A stretch of 64,000 nucleotides of DNA from contig NC_015574.1 in assembly GCF_000214725.1 (NCBI RefSeq), forward strand, positions 372,001-436,000, written 5' to 3'. Of the stretch, positions 45,075 to 54,898 are shown piece by piece. The position numbers and the translations under genes were made by a program. The stretch's first letter is position 1; each line of letters opens with the position of its first letter. The DNA comes from Methanobacterium paludis (GTDB lineage: Archaea; Methanobacteriota; Methanobacteria; Methanobacteriales; Methanobacteriaceae). The notes beneath the pieces are model-generated. The model worked only from the letters and a program-made list of their open reading frames with translations. It searched no databases and was not told the DNA's origin.

Positions 45075-45755
45075 ATGTCTAGTTGTGATGTAAATGGATA
45101 CGAAGAAATATCCAACAGAATAAAGGATAAATTAGGTTTAACTAAATCTCCAGTTGCAATTAAACTAGTATTAAGGGAAGAAGATATCCCTGAGGGGATT
45201 TCAAAGATAGATGAAAGTATCAGGCACTGTGAAATGGTTCAAAAGGCAGCGCAAGGTGCAACATTCTATGCAACAGTGGCAGAAGAGAAATGTAAAGGTG
45301 GAGCATCAGCAATAGGATTAATGGAACCGCCGGAAATGGTTAAAACTGGTGAAACTTATTACAAACTGAAAAGGTTCTCAAGTTTGGGTGCTGCCAAACG
45401 TACAGTGGATTCAATCCCAAAAATAGAGCCTATAATGAAAGCTATAGCTTACGCACCACTTGAAACTGCACCATTTGACCCAGATGTTATTGTGATAATT
45501 GCAAACCCTAAACAGGCAATGCAACTTTCTCAGGCATTGGTTTACACTCTGGGTGGTCGTGTTGAGGCAGATTTCTCTGGAATCCAGTCGATCTGTGCCG
45601 ATGCAGTTGCAGGACCTTACACACGAAAGACAGCCAACATCACTTTAGGTTGCAGTGGGTCACGTAAATACGCTAAAATCAATCCAGACGAGGTAATTGT
45701 TGGATTAAACGGCGAAAACATTGGTTGTGTTGTGAACGCGCTTGATGCACTGTAA
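45075..45755 (+). CDS. DUF169 family protein
   Basis: This 226-residue protein has the DUF169 motifs AIKLVLREEDIPEG, RHCEMVQKAAQGATFYAT, KCKGGASAIGL, PDVIVIIANPKQAMQL and the conserved CADAVAGPYT, ending NPDEVIVGLNGENIGCVVNAL. DUF169 proteins occur in many anaerobes and methanogens; function unknown, with conserved cysteines hinting at cofactor binding. GAGGTGA lies about 5 bases before ATG 45075. It stands alone. Confidence 0.9.
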   Translation: MSSCDVNGYEEISNRIKDKLGLTKSPVAIKLVLREEDIPEGISKIDESIRHCEMVQKAAQGATFYATVAEEKCKGGASAIGLMEPPEMVKTGETYYKLKRFSSLGAAKRTVDSIPKIEPIMKAIAYAPLETAPFDPDVIVIIANPKQAMQLSQALVYTLGGRVEADFSGIQSICADAVAGPYTRKTANITLGCSGSRKYAKINPDEVIVGLNGENIGCVVNALDAL

Positions 45756-45962
45756 TTCTCTTTTTTTTCTTTATTTATAGAACTTTTTTTATTATAATTC
45801 TGTTTAAAAACATTTTCTTATTTCATCCCACTTGCATGCGTTTAATGACCCTCTTTTATAATTTTTATCAATAATTATAATCAAATCGTTCAGTGCATTT
45901 TCATGCCTAATTGTAATATGAATGAAGTACAATATATGAATAGGAACATTTGGGGTGAAAAC

Positions 45963-46166
45963 GTGTCAGATGAAACAGAGGTATATGAAATATTGGAAGA
46001 AGTAAAGGATCTGTCCGGGAAAATAAAGGATTATGAGGGAGAAGCAGATCAGGAACTAATTGTTAACTGGATATATGATACTTTGAAACTGGTTGAAAAA
46101 GTTGGAAAGGTTATGGAAGAGTTTGAAGAAAGATTCGAACTTTTAGAGGAAAGCCTGAAGAAATAA
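45963..46166 (+). CDS. Small coiled-coil protein
   Basis: This 67-residue acidic protein (MSDETEVYEILEEVKDLSGK onward) is almost fully helical with heptad-like leucines and glutamates (VMEEFEERFELLEESLKK). It begins at GTG 45963, five bases after GGGGTGA. An upstream in-frame ATG at 45903 lacks a ribosome binding site. No family is recognised; such short coiled-coil proteins are common in methanogens. Confidence 0.65.
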   Translation: MSDETEVYEILEEVKDLSGKIKDYEGEADQELIVNWIYDTLKLVEKVGKVMEEFEERFELLEESLKK

Positions 46167-46394
46167 CCCTTATTTTTGTTAGGATGGATATTCAGAAAAT
46201 TTAAAATGAGTTGGGCTAACTTGTTTTCTATAACTTGTTTTCCACTCTGCTGAAGAACAACTACTTTTAAAAGATCTACTTTAAAAAATATTGAGCTCTA
46301 TTCCGGCTTGATTAAATAAAAAATTTTTTTTCATTCTTTTTAGATTTTTACTATCAAAAATAAGAAAAATTCCTTGATTGTAATAGTAAAAGTT

Positions 46395-47057
46395 TTAAAA
46401 ATTGCATTTATTTAAAACCAACAAATAATCATCGTACCTGTTGATATTCACAAGTTCCAGCTCGTTTTGGGCAGGCACACCGTAGAAAACCACACCATCT
46501 TCAACCATATCCCTCAAAATAGGATTCAAATTATCCTCACGCCCGGCTAAATACCTTTCAAGAAGTTTTGAATGGCAAACAAATGGCATTCCAAGACCCT
46601 GTGCACTGTCAAGATATCCAGTTTTCCCCCTTGCCATTATTGAAATGATGTTTTCGGGTTCAGGGTGCTCACGGGCTTTTTTAATGAGATTTTTCATGGT
46701 TTCAGTTGTAACTGTTGGTTGATCCGCTGCAACACACAAACAAAAACCTTTTTTTACATTTTTAATTCCATTTAAAAGGGTTTCAGATAACTCAACATTT
46801 ACGTCCGGATTTTCGATGACCTTGATTCTTTCGTCATGGAACTTATTTAAAACAACTGATATTTCCCGGCTGAAATGGCCTAAAACAATTACACATTCAT
46901 CCACACCCGAATTCAGCACATTTTCGATGGTTTGAATTATCACTGGCTTTCCATGGAGATCCATGAGGAGCTTGTGTTTTGAAGGCATCTTCCTGGCCTC
47001 AAGATCCTCTATCATTCTCCGGTTTTTCCCTGCTGCTGTTATAACTGCTGAAACCAT
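46395..47057 (-). CDS. MobA-like nucleotidyltransferase
   Basis: This 220-residue NTP-transferase-3 domain protein starts MVSAVITAAGKNRRM with the nucleotide-binding loop. It has KHKLLMDLHGKPVIIQTIENVLNSGVDECVIVLGH and FCLCVAADQPTVTTETM (metal-binding Asp-Gln). Relatives add cytidylyl or guanylyl groups to molybdopterin or to sugars and alcohols. A pseudomurein-related role is conceivable since a Mur ligase lies two genes upstream on the same strand, but this is inference. Confidence 0.82.
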   Translation of the reverse strand: MVSAVITAAGKNRRMIEDLEARKMPSKHKLLMDLHGKPVIIQTIENVLNSGVDECVIVLGHFSREISVVLNKFHDERIKVIENPDVNVELSETLLNGIKNVKKGFCLCVAADQPTVTTETMKNLIKKAREHPEPENIISIMARGKTGYLDSAQGLGMPFVCHSKLLERYLAGREDNLNPILRDMVEDGVVFYGVPAQNELELVNINRYDDYLLVLNKCNF

Positions 47058-47139
47058 TTAATCACTCATTTTTTTATTTTATTCAATGTTCATTTTTTAT
47101 TTTATTCAACTTCCATTCAAAAAATTAAAAAGGAATTTT

Positions 47140-48321
47140 TCAAGGGAGAAGTGTTATGACTTTGGCGTATATTTGCATACTAGCGCCGCTTCCACTTGTC
47201 CACATGGTTATGAGTACAGGATAATCACTGGTGTTGTTAACGGTTATTCCTGTTGTAGGGTTACTGCTGTATTCTACAGAGTCATATACGTCCGTCATAC
47301 CCGAGGGAAGTGCGAAACCTGCACTCAATACCGCAGCTCTCAATGCCCTGCCTGGAGGGCAAACACCGTGTGTTGCGTACTGGCTGTAAGTATCGTTTTC
47401 ATCAAAGATCCCCTGAAATGCTATGTTTGCCTTTCCTGTAGCAGAGGTGTGGGCCGGAACTATCGTTCCATTCCATCCTTTAACAAATTCCAGAGCATTA
47501 AATTCGCGAATAGTAGTACTGTATTGAGTGTATGATCCAAGAACACTTGAACCTGTCCCTGAAACATTTTGGTTACTTGATGTTGAGTAAACAAGCACCG
47601 GTGCGTAGGAAGGGTAGTTCTCCATGTAACTAAGTACACTGGCACCAAAAAAGGTTTTAATTTCATCAGGGGTCACGATATTCCTGCCGTCACTAAAATT
47701 GCCAAGTGCATAGTCTATGGCTATTTTATCACCAACATCAGATTCGTTGTACCATTTTTTAAGGGTTTTAATAGTGACATAGTTATGTGGAACAGTATCG
47801 TTACTTATATCATCTGAAGATACGACTTTAACGATTTTTGATCCTTCTTGGATCTCTATGCCGCTATTTGTTTTTACAGCGTAAGTGTAAGGTATTTTAA
47901 ATCCCCATACAAATGTTTCAGGGGGGTTTACTACCAATTTGTTGTTGGTAACAGCCAGTACTCCCGGACCAATGAAACCATTGGCAACTCCATATTTGGA
48001 TATTCCGCTGCCTGTTACCTGCTCTATGGGTGTTTCAACAGTACCTGTGATTAGAGCAGTGAAAAGATCATAGAATTCATGTTCTTTGATATCATCAATC
48101 AGGTATTCTGGGTGTGAAATTACCGGAACCTTCCGGATCTTACTGTTATCTACAACGTATGTCCCGGAGGTAACAGTATCTCCAATATTAAAAGCAGCGA
48201 TATCTGCTGCTTTTTGTTGTGAATACTGACTTGATATTAAGTTACCAATAGGATTCATTACAACGGCGATTACTATTAACAAAGATAAGATCATTATGGG
48301 GGTTTTAAGATATTGGCGCAA
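47140..48321 (-). CDS. Membrane-anchored extracellular protein with VanW-like C-terminus
   Basis: This 393-residue protein has an N-terminal anchor helix (PIMILSLLIVIAVVMNPIG, about 8-26) and a long extracytoplasmic part rich in S, T, N and Y. The end, HGVCPPGRALRAAVLSAGF with NNTSDYPVLITMW, resembles the VanW domain (G-x-C, AAL.AGL and NNTDYP). VanW relates to cell-wall-linked proteins, so it may act at the pseudomurein wall. TTG 48321 follows GGAGGAA by 6 bases. The family is not certain. Confidence 0.65.
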   Translation of the reverse strand: MRQYLKTPIMILSLLIVIAVVMNPIGNLISSQYSQQKAADIAAFNIGDTVTSGTYVVDNSKIRKVPVISHPEYLIDDIKEHEFYDLFTALITGTVETPIEQVTGSGISKYGVANGFIGPGVLAVTNNKLVVNPPETFVWGFKIPYTYAVKTNSGIEIQEGSKIVKVVSSDDISNDTVPHNYVTIKTLKKWYNESDVGDKIAIDYALGNFSDGRNIVTPDEIKTFFGASVLSYMENYPSYAPVLVYSTSSNQNVSGTGSSVLGSYTQYSTTIREFNALEFVKGWNGTIVPAHTSATGKANIAFQGIFDENDTYSQYATHGVCPPGRALRAAVLSAGFALPSGMTDVYDSVEYSSNPTTGITVNNTSDYPVLITMWTSGSGASMQIYAKVITLLP

Positions 48322-48456
48322 TGTTGGATTCCTCCATCAAAATTATCATAACAATAGATTTTTTAATACAATGTAATATTCTATATTAGTTATATTGTGA
48401 TCATATTGATTAATAAAGATAATTAGGATCATCGATTTTTTTCGGTTGATTGGAGG

Positions 48457-49674
48457 TTAATGGGGTTTTTGTAGGGTATTCTGTATTTCTATGAGTCTTT
48501 GCTGACCATTGCCCCCTATGAATATGTTTTTGTATTGTTTTGCACATTGAATGGTGAAATCCACTACCTGTTCCACATTATTTAAAACTTTAATAGTCCC
48601 TCTGTAACCGTCATTCCTCAAAATTTCAATTGCCATGTCTGTTGTGTTGTCCAGGCCGGGAAACAAAGCTGCAATCCTAGGATTAACCTTTGATACTTCA
48701 TTTAAAATGTCAAATCTACACATCTCGCCTTTTCTGGGAGTTCCTATTATAATAACATCAAAATTGGATTCTTTAAACACGGCAGAGGTAGCATCGACGT
48801 TGTCTGTTTTTCCAATTATAACCATGGAACCTTTAAGTTTTAGGGTGGTTGTTCTGCCTTTAACTCCCTCAAAATTTTTCAAAGCTTCATTAATGTCACC
48901 TTCGGCTATATTCAAAAGTTTCCCAACATTTGAAGCAGCGGCCGCATTCTGCCTGTTGAATTCACCAAAAACCTTTAAATTTCCATCATATTTATTAAAG
49001 AAGAATGTTTCGGATCCACAATCTTCTAAATTCAATAAAAATTCATTATTCTTGTTTAAAATCGCTTTTTTACCATTTAAAAATCTGCATATGGATGCAC
49101 TGTAATTTTCAAGGGATTTATGGAAATCCATGTGGTCGTGTCCAATGTTGGTTACAACAGCCACATCAAAGTCGAAGTTTTGGTCACAGAAATCAAGGGT
49201 CATATCACAAACTTCAACTATTATGACATCGTAATTTTTATTAGAAGATGCTTCAAGTATGAGTTCTGTGTACCCATCAAATCCTCCGCCTGCATTACCA
49301 CCTATAAGAACATTTAAGCCCGATTTTTCGAGTATACTTTTGATCATGAAACACGTGGTTGTTTTGCCGTTTGTACCGGTTACTCCAATTGTAAAAATAG
49401 ATCTATGGCTGGTCAAAACATCCGATAAAATTTTATTTTTAGATTTTATCTTCTCAGCAATTTTACTGCTCCAGAGACCCGGACTTAGGACAACAGCGTC
49501 AGATGAATTTATTTTATCAAGGTCATGATGCCCTAAATCAATATCAACATCATTAAAATCGTTTAATTCAATTTGTTTATTCATGTCCGATGCGTAAACA
49601 TGATGTCCATGACTCAGGAGTGATTTTACGGCATTTTTGCCTTCCTTACCCAGACCAACGACTGCTACTTTCAT
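48457..49674 (-). CDS. Mur ligase family protein, probably pseudomurein peptide ligase
   Basis: This 405-residue protein has an N-terminal Rossmann part (VAVVGLGKEGKNAVKSLL), the Mur P-loop GVTGTNGKTTT (97-107), NIGHDHMDFHKS and a C-terminal ligase domain. It matches archaeal Mur-like enzymes (pMur) found in Methanobacteriales, which form peptide bonds of pseudomurein precursors, rather than bacterial MurC-F, since no other peptidoglycan genes are present. A VanW-like protein and a nucleotidyltransferase follow on the same strand with gaps of 82-135 bases. Confidence 0.85.
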   Translation of the reverse strand: MKVAVVGLGKEGKNAVKSLLSHGHHVYASDMNKQIELNDFNDVDIDLGHHDLDKINSSDAVVLSPGLWSSKIAEKIKSKNKILSDVLTSHRSIFTIGVTGTNGKTTTCFMIKSILEKSGLNVLIGGNAGGGFDGYTELILEASSNKNYDVIIVEVCDMTLDFCDQNFDFDVAVVTNIGHDHMDFHKSLENYSASICRFLNGKKAILNKNNEFLLNLEDCGSETFFFNKYDGNLKVFGEFNRQNAAAASNVGKLLNIAEGDINEALKNFEGVKGRTTTLKLKGSMVIIGKTDNVDATSAVFKESNFDVIIIGTPRKGEMCRFDILNEVSKVNPRIAALFPGLDNTTDMAIEILRNDGYRGTIKVLNNVEQVVDFTIQCAKQYKNIFIGGNGQQRLIEIQNTLQKPH

Positions 49675-50105
49675 TTTAATTACCGAATTTGTATTATATT
49701 GATTTTCATGCCTTCAATTTAGGCTTTTAATTAGTTTGATATTGGGAATATATAACCCTTTCAATTTTTTTTATCCATTCAATTTTTCAATCATTAAGTT
49801 TTCGTTGAATTTTCTCATTTTTTGTGTGTCCCCAATTATTCCATCCCATATTTTTCATCAATATTTCTCAATATTTTTTAATTGATCATCAAGGGATTTC
49901 TCATTTTTTTCCACAGTGTCCTCCAAGTTTTCCCTTTTCCAATTTTTTTATGAAATTTTTTGAAAGCTTATTTTTATCTACCTGTTTTTACAATAGATAT
50001 TACAATGATAAAAAAATAAAAGTTATCCAGTTGATTTCGTAGAATTAAGTGATTTCGTAGAATTAAAAGACTATCAATTAAAAGACTATCAAGGATTGGG
50101 GCATA
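49675..50105. other. Divergent promoter region between Mur ligase and hypD
   Basis: These 431 bases separate the divergent Mur ligase and hypD genes. The left part is T-rich on the plus strand. The last 75 bases before hypD are made of two tandem duplications. Plus-strand promoter signals must lie before 50030, but no strong TATA box is evident. Confidence 0.5.
50032..50090 (+). repeat. Two nested tandem duplications before hypD
   Basis: TGATTTCGTAGAATTAA appears at 50032-50048 and 50050-50066 (period 18). AATTAAAAGACTATC appears at 50061-50075 and 50076-50090 (period 15). Both sets are perfect and end 15 bases before the hypD start. Confidence 0.85.
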
Positions 50106-51152
50106 ATGAAGAATCTATCCAAAGAAATAATAAAACGTATAGAAGACATCTCAAGACCCGTTAAAATAATGCATGTATGTGGGTCACACGAACATACCAT
50201 AATGCAGAATGGAATAAGGTCATTATTACCAGAGGAGGTACAGATAGTTGCAGGTCCGGGCTGTCCTGTATGCTGTGTTCCTTCAAAAGAAGTTGATGAA
50301 TGTTTGTACCTTGCAAAGAAAGGAGTTACTATAGCAACTTTTGGAGACATGTTAAGAGTACCTGGGGCAAATGGCTCCCTTCAAGATGCAAAGGCAGAAG
50401 GGGCAGATGTTAGAATAGTTTATGGTGTTAGTAACGCCGTTGAAATAGCAAAGAAAATCGACAATGAGGTTGTTTTCATGGCAGCAGGCTTTGAAACAAC
50501 AGCACCAACCACAGCCTCTGAGATCATTACAGGACCTCCAGAAAATCTATCATTCATTTCATCCCACAGACTAATCCCTCCAGCCCTTAAATTCTTAATA
50601 AAATCTGGTGAGGTAAACCTGGATGCTCTAATAGAACCTGGTCATGTTGCTACCATAATAGGAACAAAACCCTTCAATGTTTTCTCTGAAAAATACAACA
50701 TTCCTCAGGTTGTGGCAGGGTTTAACCCACTTGACGTCCTTATTTCTGTTTACATGATACTTAAACAGTTTAAAGATGGGAAAGCTGAGGTTCAAAATGA
50801 GTACAAACGTGCTGTAAGGACTGAAGGTAACGTAAAGGCTCAGGAGCTTATGAACGAGGTTTTCTACATCAAGAGCAAAGAATGGAGAGGCTTCCCAGAG
50901 ATTCCAGATTCAGTCTACGAGATTAAAGACGAGTTTTCCCAGTTCAATGCAAGGGTAAAATTCGATATACCTCCTCAAAAATCCCCTAATGCTGTTAAAG
51001 GATGTATTTGTGGCCCAATACTCAGAGGAATTGCAAGGCCTGAGGAATGCAAACTTTTCAGAACTGAATGCAACCCAATGAATCCTGTGGGTGCATGTAT
51101 GGTAAGTAAAGAGGGAACATGTAACATAGCTCATAGATATGGTTCAATGTAA
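50106..51152 (+). CDS. hypD: Hydrogenase maturation protein HypD
   Basis: This 348-residue protein helps build the Fe(CN)2CO group of [NiFe] hydrogenases with HypC. It has MHVCGSHEHTIMQNG (about 20-34, catalytic Cys), GPGCPVCCVPSKEVDE (about 55-70), GFETTAPTTASEI, and the C-terminal iron-sulfur region GCICGPILRG...CKLF, CNPMNPVGACMVSKEGTC. ATG 50106 follows GGGG by a few bases. HypC is not adjacent. The gene is expected in any hydrogenotrophic methanogen. Confidence 0.96.
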   Translation: MKNLSKEIIKRIEDISRPVKIMHVCGSHEHTIMQNGIRSLLPEEVQIVAGPGCPVCCVPSKEVDECLYLAKKGVTIATFGDMLRVPGANGSLQDAKAEGADVRIVYGVSNAVEIAKKIDNEVVFMAAGFETTAPTTASEIITGPPENLSFISSHRLIPPALKFLIKSGEVNLDALIEPGHVATIIGTKPFNVFSEKYNIPQVVAGFNPLDVLISVYMILKQFKDGKAEVQNEYKRAVRTEGNVKAQELMNEVFYIKSKEWRGFPEIPDSVYEIKDEFSQFNARVKFDIPPQKSPNAVKGCICGPILRGIARPEECKLFRTECNPMNPVGACMVSKEGTCNIAHRYGSM

Positions 51153-51334
51153 TTTTTAACTCGTTGCGGGTTTACATTGAATAACGTTTTAATCTGAGTG
51201 CATCTAAAGGATATTTTGGGCACATCGTTACATAAACTTAAATTGCAAAGTATCCTTGCAATAAAGTATTGGAATATTTCTTGCAAGTTAAAATCTCATT
51301 TGATGAATTATAACCTAATTGAGGTGGAGCTAAT

Positions 51335-52000
51335 TTGATAAAGGCAGTAGCAATTGATGTTGATGGAACAATAACTGATAAAAGGAGAAGACTTTGTACA
51401 AGCTCAATAACGGCCATCCATAAAGTTGAAGGGATAGGAATTCCCGTTATAATTGTAACTGGAAATATTATGTGCTCCACAAATATGATCTCAATACTTC
51501 TAGGCACATCTGGAGGTTTCGTAGCTGAAAATGGTGGAGTAATTGAATCTTGCAGGGGAAAAAAGATCTTGGGAAACATAGAAAAATGTCAGAAGGCATA
51601 CGAAATCCTGAAATCTAAATTGGATGTTAAAAAGGTTGATTATTCAGATCAAAGGTTTTCTGAGATAGCTTTAACAAGGGATATTCCTTCAGATATTGTA
51701 AAAAAATCCTTAAAGAACGTCGATGTTGAAGTATATGATTCAAAATTTGCAATACACCTTACAGACCCTGCTGTTAATAAAGGTTCATCCCTTAAGATCG
51801 TTGCAGATGATATGGGAATAAAAACCAGCGAAATATTAGCCATAGGTGACGGTGAAAACGATATTGACTTTTTAAAAGTTGCAGGGGTTAAAGTTGCAGT
51901 TGCAAATGCTGATGAAGAACTTAAATCCATTGCAGATTATGTTACGGAAAAATCCTATGGAAATGGGGTTGAAGAAGCCATTGAGAGGTTTATAGTATGA
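51335..52000 (+). CDS. Phosphoglycolate phosphatase, archaeal type (HAD)
   Basis: This 221-residue HAD hydrolase is of the Cof-like, type II cap. Motif I is AVAIDVDGTITDKRR (about 4-18), motif II VTGN (about 44-47), motif III KGSSLK (Lys in the 150s), and motif IV AIGDGENDIDFLKVAG (about 170-185). Archaeal members hydrolyse 2-phosphoglycolate. TTG 51335 follows GAGGTGGAG. Its stop overlaps the ATG of the next gene (ATGA), so both are co-translated. Confidence 0.92.
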   Translation: MIKAVAIDVDGTITDKRRRLCTSSITAIHKVEGIGIPVIIVTGNIMCSTNMISILLGTSGGFVAENGGVIESCRGKKILGNIEKCQKAYEILKSKLDVKKVDYSDQRFSEIALTRDIPSDIVKKSLKNVDVEVYDSKFAIHLTDPAVNKGSSLKIVADDMGIKTSEILAIGDGENDIDFLKVAGVKVAVANADEELKSIADYVTEKSYGNGVEEAIERFIV

Positions 52001-53310
52001 TGTATGAAATAGCAAGCGAAATGCTTGATCTAACATTAAAATACACAGAGGATGTTGAAATTTACGTAGAAAAGGAAGAAAATGTTGATGTGGATATTAA
52101 AAAGGATAATGTGGACTTTGCAAAGGAAGTTCTCTCATTTGGGGTTGGTGTAAGGGTAATTGTAGATGGTAAAATGGGTTTTTCCTACTCAACCAATCTG
52201 AAAAACACTCAACAACTTCGTAAAGCTGTTGAAAAAGCAGTTTTCAATGCGAAATCCAACATCCCCGATGAAAATTTTGCTTTTGCACCAAAGTCCAACT
52301 ATGCTGATGTTAAGGGGATCTATGATAAAAGGATTAATGAATTTGAAATTGAAGGGGCTGTGGACTTTGCAAAGTCCATGGTAAATACAGTTGTGGATGA
52401 GAAGTGCGAGCCAACATGTGGAGGCTTTTCTTCAGGAAGTTTAAAGACTTTAATTTTGAATTCAGATGGTGTAAGCTGCAGTGACTTATCAACATCATTT
52501 TCAGGATTTATATCAGTCAACGTGTCTGATGGGGAAGGCGTATCAACCGCCAATGAATCAGAATCCTCAACACACCTCGATATAGACCCAGAAAAAATTG
52601 CAGAAAATGTATGCAAAACTGCCAAGGATTCAAGGGGAGGTAAAGCCATAGAAACTGGAGATACAAATGTTGTACTTGATTACTATGCAGCTGCGGGTCT
52701 CCTTTCAACTTTTACAGGTGCGCTAAATGCAGACAATGTACAGAGAGGAAGGTCGATTTTCGCAGGTAAAATGGGCGAAGAAGTTGTGTCCCCGTCACTG
52801 AGTATCTATGACGATGGAACTCTTGAAAGAGGGCTTAATTCCTCAAAATCTGATGGGGAGGGAACACCAAGTCAAAAAACGGCTATTATAGAAAATGGAA
52901 TTCTTAAAAACTTTTTATATGATATATACACCTCAAAAAAGGGTGGTGTTGAAAGTACAGGTAATGGAATGCGTTACTCCTACTCTGACATGCCTTCGGT
53001 TGGTTTAAGCAATGTGATCCTTGAATTTGAGGATATTAATAAAATTCCAGACATTAATGACGGTGTTCTTGTTACAGACGTCCTTGGAGCACACACCTCA
53101 AATCCAATATCTGGAGATTTTTCTGTAGAAGCAATGAACGCTTTTAAAATAGAAAACGGAGAAATTGCATACCCCGTGAAAAAGGCGATGATATCTGGAA
53201 ACATATTCCAGCTCATGAAAGAAGCATCGGCAGCATCCAAGAAGACACGCCAACTTGGATCATTTGTAATTCCACGTATTATGGTTCGTAATTTAAGAGT
53301 TGTTGGATAG
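51997..53310 (+). CDS. PmbA/TldD family protein
   Basis: This 437-residue member of the TldD/PmbA (metalloprotease TldD/E) family shows the PmbA-type pattern YVEKEENVDVDIKKDNVDFAKE, GVGVRVIVDGKMGFSYSTN and, at the end, GVLVTDVLGAHTSNPISGDFSVEAMNAFKIENGEIAYPVKKAMISGN. TldE/PmbA lacks the metal ligands of TldD; I do not see an HExxxH motif here, so it is of the PmbA side and would need a TldD partner. It overlaps the phosphatase gene by 4 bases. Confidence 0.9.
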   Translation: MMYEIASEMLDLTLKYTEDVEIYVEKEENVDVDIKKDNVDFAKEVLSFGVGVRVIVDGKMGFSYSTNLKNTQQLRKAVEKAVFNAKSNIPDENFAFAPKSNYADVKGIYDKRINEFEIEGAVDFAKSMVNTVVDEKCEPTCGGFSSGSLKTLILNSDGVSCSDLSTSFSGFISVNVSDGEGVSTANESESSTHLDIDPEKIAENVCKTAKDSRGGKAIETGDTNVVLDYYAAAGLLSTFTGALNADNVQRGRSIFAGKMGEEVVSPSLSIYDDGTLERGLNSSKSDGEGTPSQKTAIIENGILKNFLYDIYTSKKGGVESTGNGMRYSYSDMPSVGLSNVILEFEDINKIPDINDGVLVTDVLGAHTSNPISGDFSVEAMNAFKIENGEIAYPVKKAMISGNIFQLMKEASAASKKTRQLGSFVIPRIMVRNLRVVG

Positions 53311-53488
53311 TTGATTAATTCCCATGGTGATTGATTATTATCTTTGAAATTTTGGAATTGGTAATGGGATACTAGTGTTTTGGTAATTGATCAACTTGAG
53401 TATTTGAGTGATTTCAGTTATTAAAATAACTAGTTATTGAATACTAATATTTGAATTAAAAAGGAAAAACACAGGTTAATATAGAGAC

Positions 53489-54641
53489 ATGTGGAGAATA
53501 AACCGTCCCAATTCCGACGAAATTCTAAAAAACGAAAGAATAAGAAGTGCACTTAAAAATTATTTTGGGGTGGTGTCGAATCAGAGGTTGTCATTGTCAA
53601 AAGCGGCCTCTTTGATTGAAGCAGACGGCAGCGGGGATATCGATGCCCTTTGGAGTGAACATGAATCTATTAGAAAAGAATTTCAAGATTTATACCGAGA
53701 AATTTTAGAAAGATCCTCCTTTAGAAAATCTTTCTTTAATAAAAACCCCAAAAACCTTTCTTCGGGACCTAAAGACCTTTCAAATCGAAGAACTATCAAT
53801 TTCACTATTAATAAAAAACCCTCTTTTTCTTACCTTGATCTGAAAATAAAGATTGCAAACACATTATTTGAAGACTGTGTTCTGCGAAAACCGTTGCCAT
53901 GTTGACAGACGATCTGAGAGAGGTGTTTGTGGTGTTGGTAGTTCGAGGGTTGCATCTGAATTCATGCACATGGGTGAGGAGTCTCAGCTTGTGCCAAGCC
54001 ACACAATCTTCTTTACAGGCTGTAGTTTTAAGTGCGTTTACTGCCAGAACTGGGACATAAGTCAGCATCCTGGGGGTGGAATGTCCATTCCAGAAGATGA
54101 GCTTGCAGCTATAATTGATAAAGGACGCAGGCAAGGCTCAAGAAATGTCAACTTTGTAGGCGGCGAACCAACCCCCAATTTGATTTATATCCTAAAAACC
54201 ATGAAACTGACTCAGGAAAATATTCCTGTAGTCTGGAACAGCAACTTTTACATGTCTGAGGAATCCATGAAACTACTTGATGGATTTGCAGACCTTTTTC
54301 TCACAGATTTTAAGTATGGTAACGATGATTGTGCATTAAGACTTTCAGGAATTAAAAATTACTGGAAAACCGTGACTAGAAACCACAAGATGGCATGGAA
54401 TGCTGGAGACATGATAATAAGGCACCTTGTACTTCCCAACCATGTTGAATGCTGTTCAAAACCTATTTTAAGGTGGATATCCCGTAATATTGGATTGAAT
54501 GTTGTTTTAAATATTATGGATCAGTACAGGCCGATTTACATGGCGTTGGAACACGAAGATATTTCCAGGTTCCCGTCGACCCGTGAATTTCAGGATGTAT
54601 ATGATTATGTTAAGGATATGGGGTTTGTAAATTTAGTTTAA
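53489..54641 (+). pseudogene. Radical SAM protein with a frameshift (PflA-like, DUF-type)
   Basis: Two overlapping frames form one gene. The first (53489-53905) encodes residues MWRINRPNSDEILKNERIRS to IANTLFEDCVLRKPLPC. The second (from about 53885) continues CENRCHVDRRSERGVCGVG and the radical SAM core: FFTGCSFKCVYCQNWD with CX3CX2C, then NFVGGEPTPN and DLFLTDFKYG. The expected junction is the Cys-rich motif D-C-x-x-C-E-x-x-C, which appears if a TG is restored to the CTGCG near 53880. So a 2-base loss has split the gene. It is a genuine mutation or a sequence error; the product would be about 384 residues. Confidence 0.85.
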
Positions 54642-54898
54642 TAACTTAAAGGCGTTAAAAAAATACTAATTTGATTTAAGAGGAAGTAAAGATATGAATA
54701 TTTGTTTCAGATCCTTACATATCATGAATTTTTGATGATCTTAATTTTAAAAAACTATTTAAAATATGAGGATTAAGAAGATTAAACTCAAAGGGAATAG
54801 ATCACCTAATTTTTATGAAATTCTTTTATTATCTGTTTAAACTTGTTGTAAACTTAATATAATAATAGAATCAAATATTATATCTAGTAAGTGGTAGA

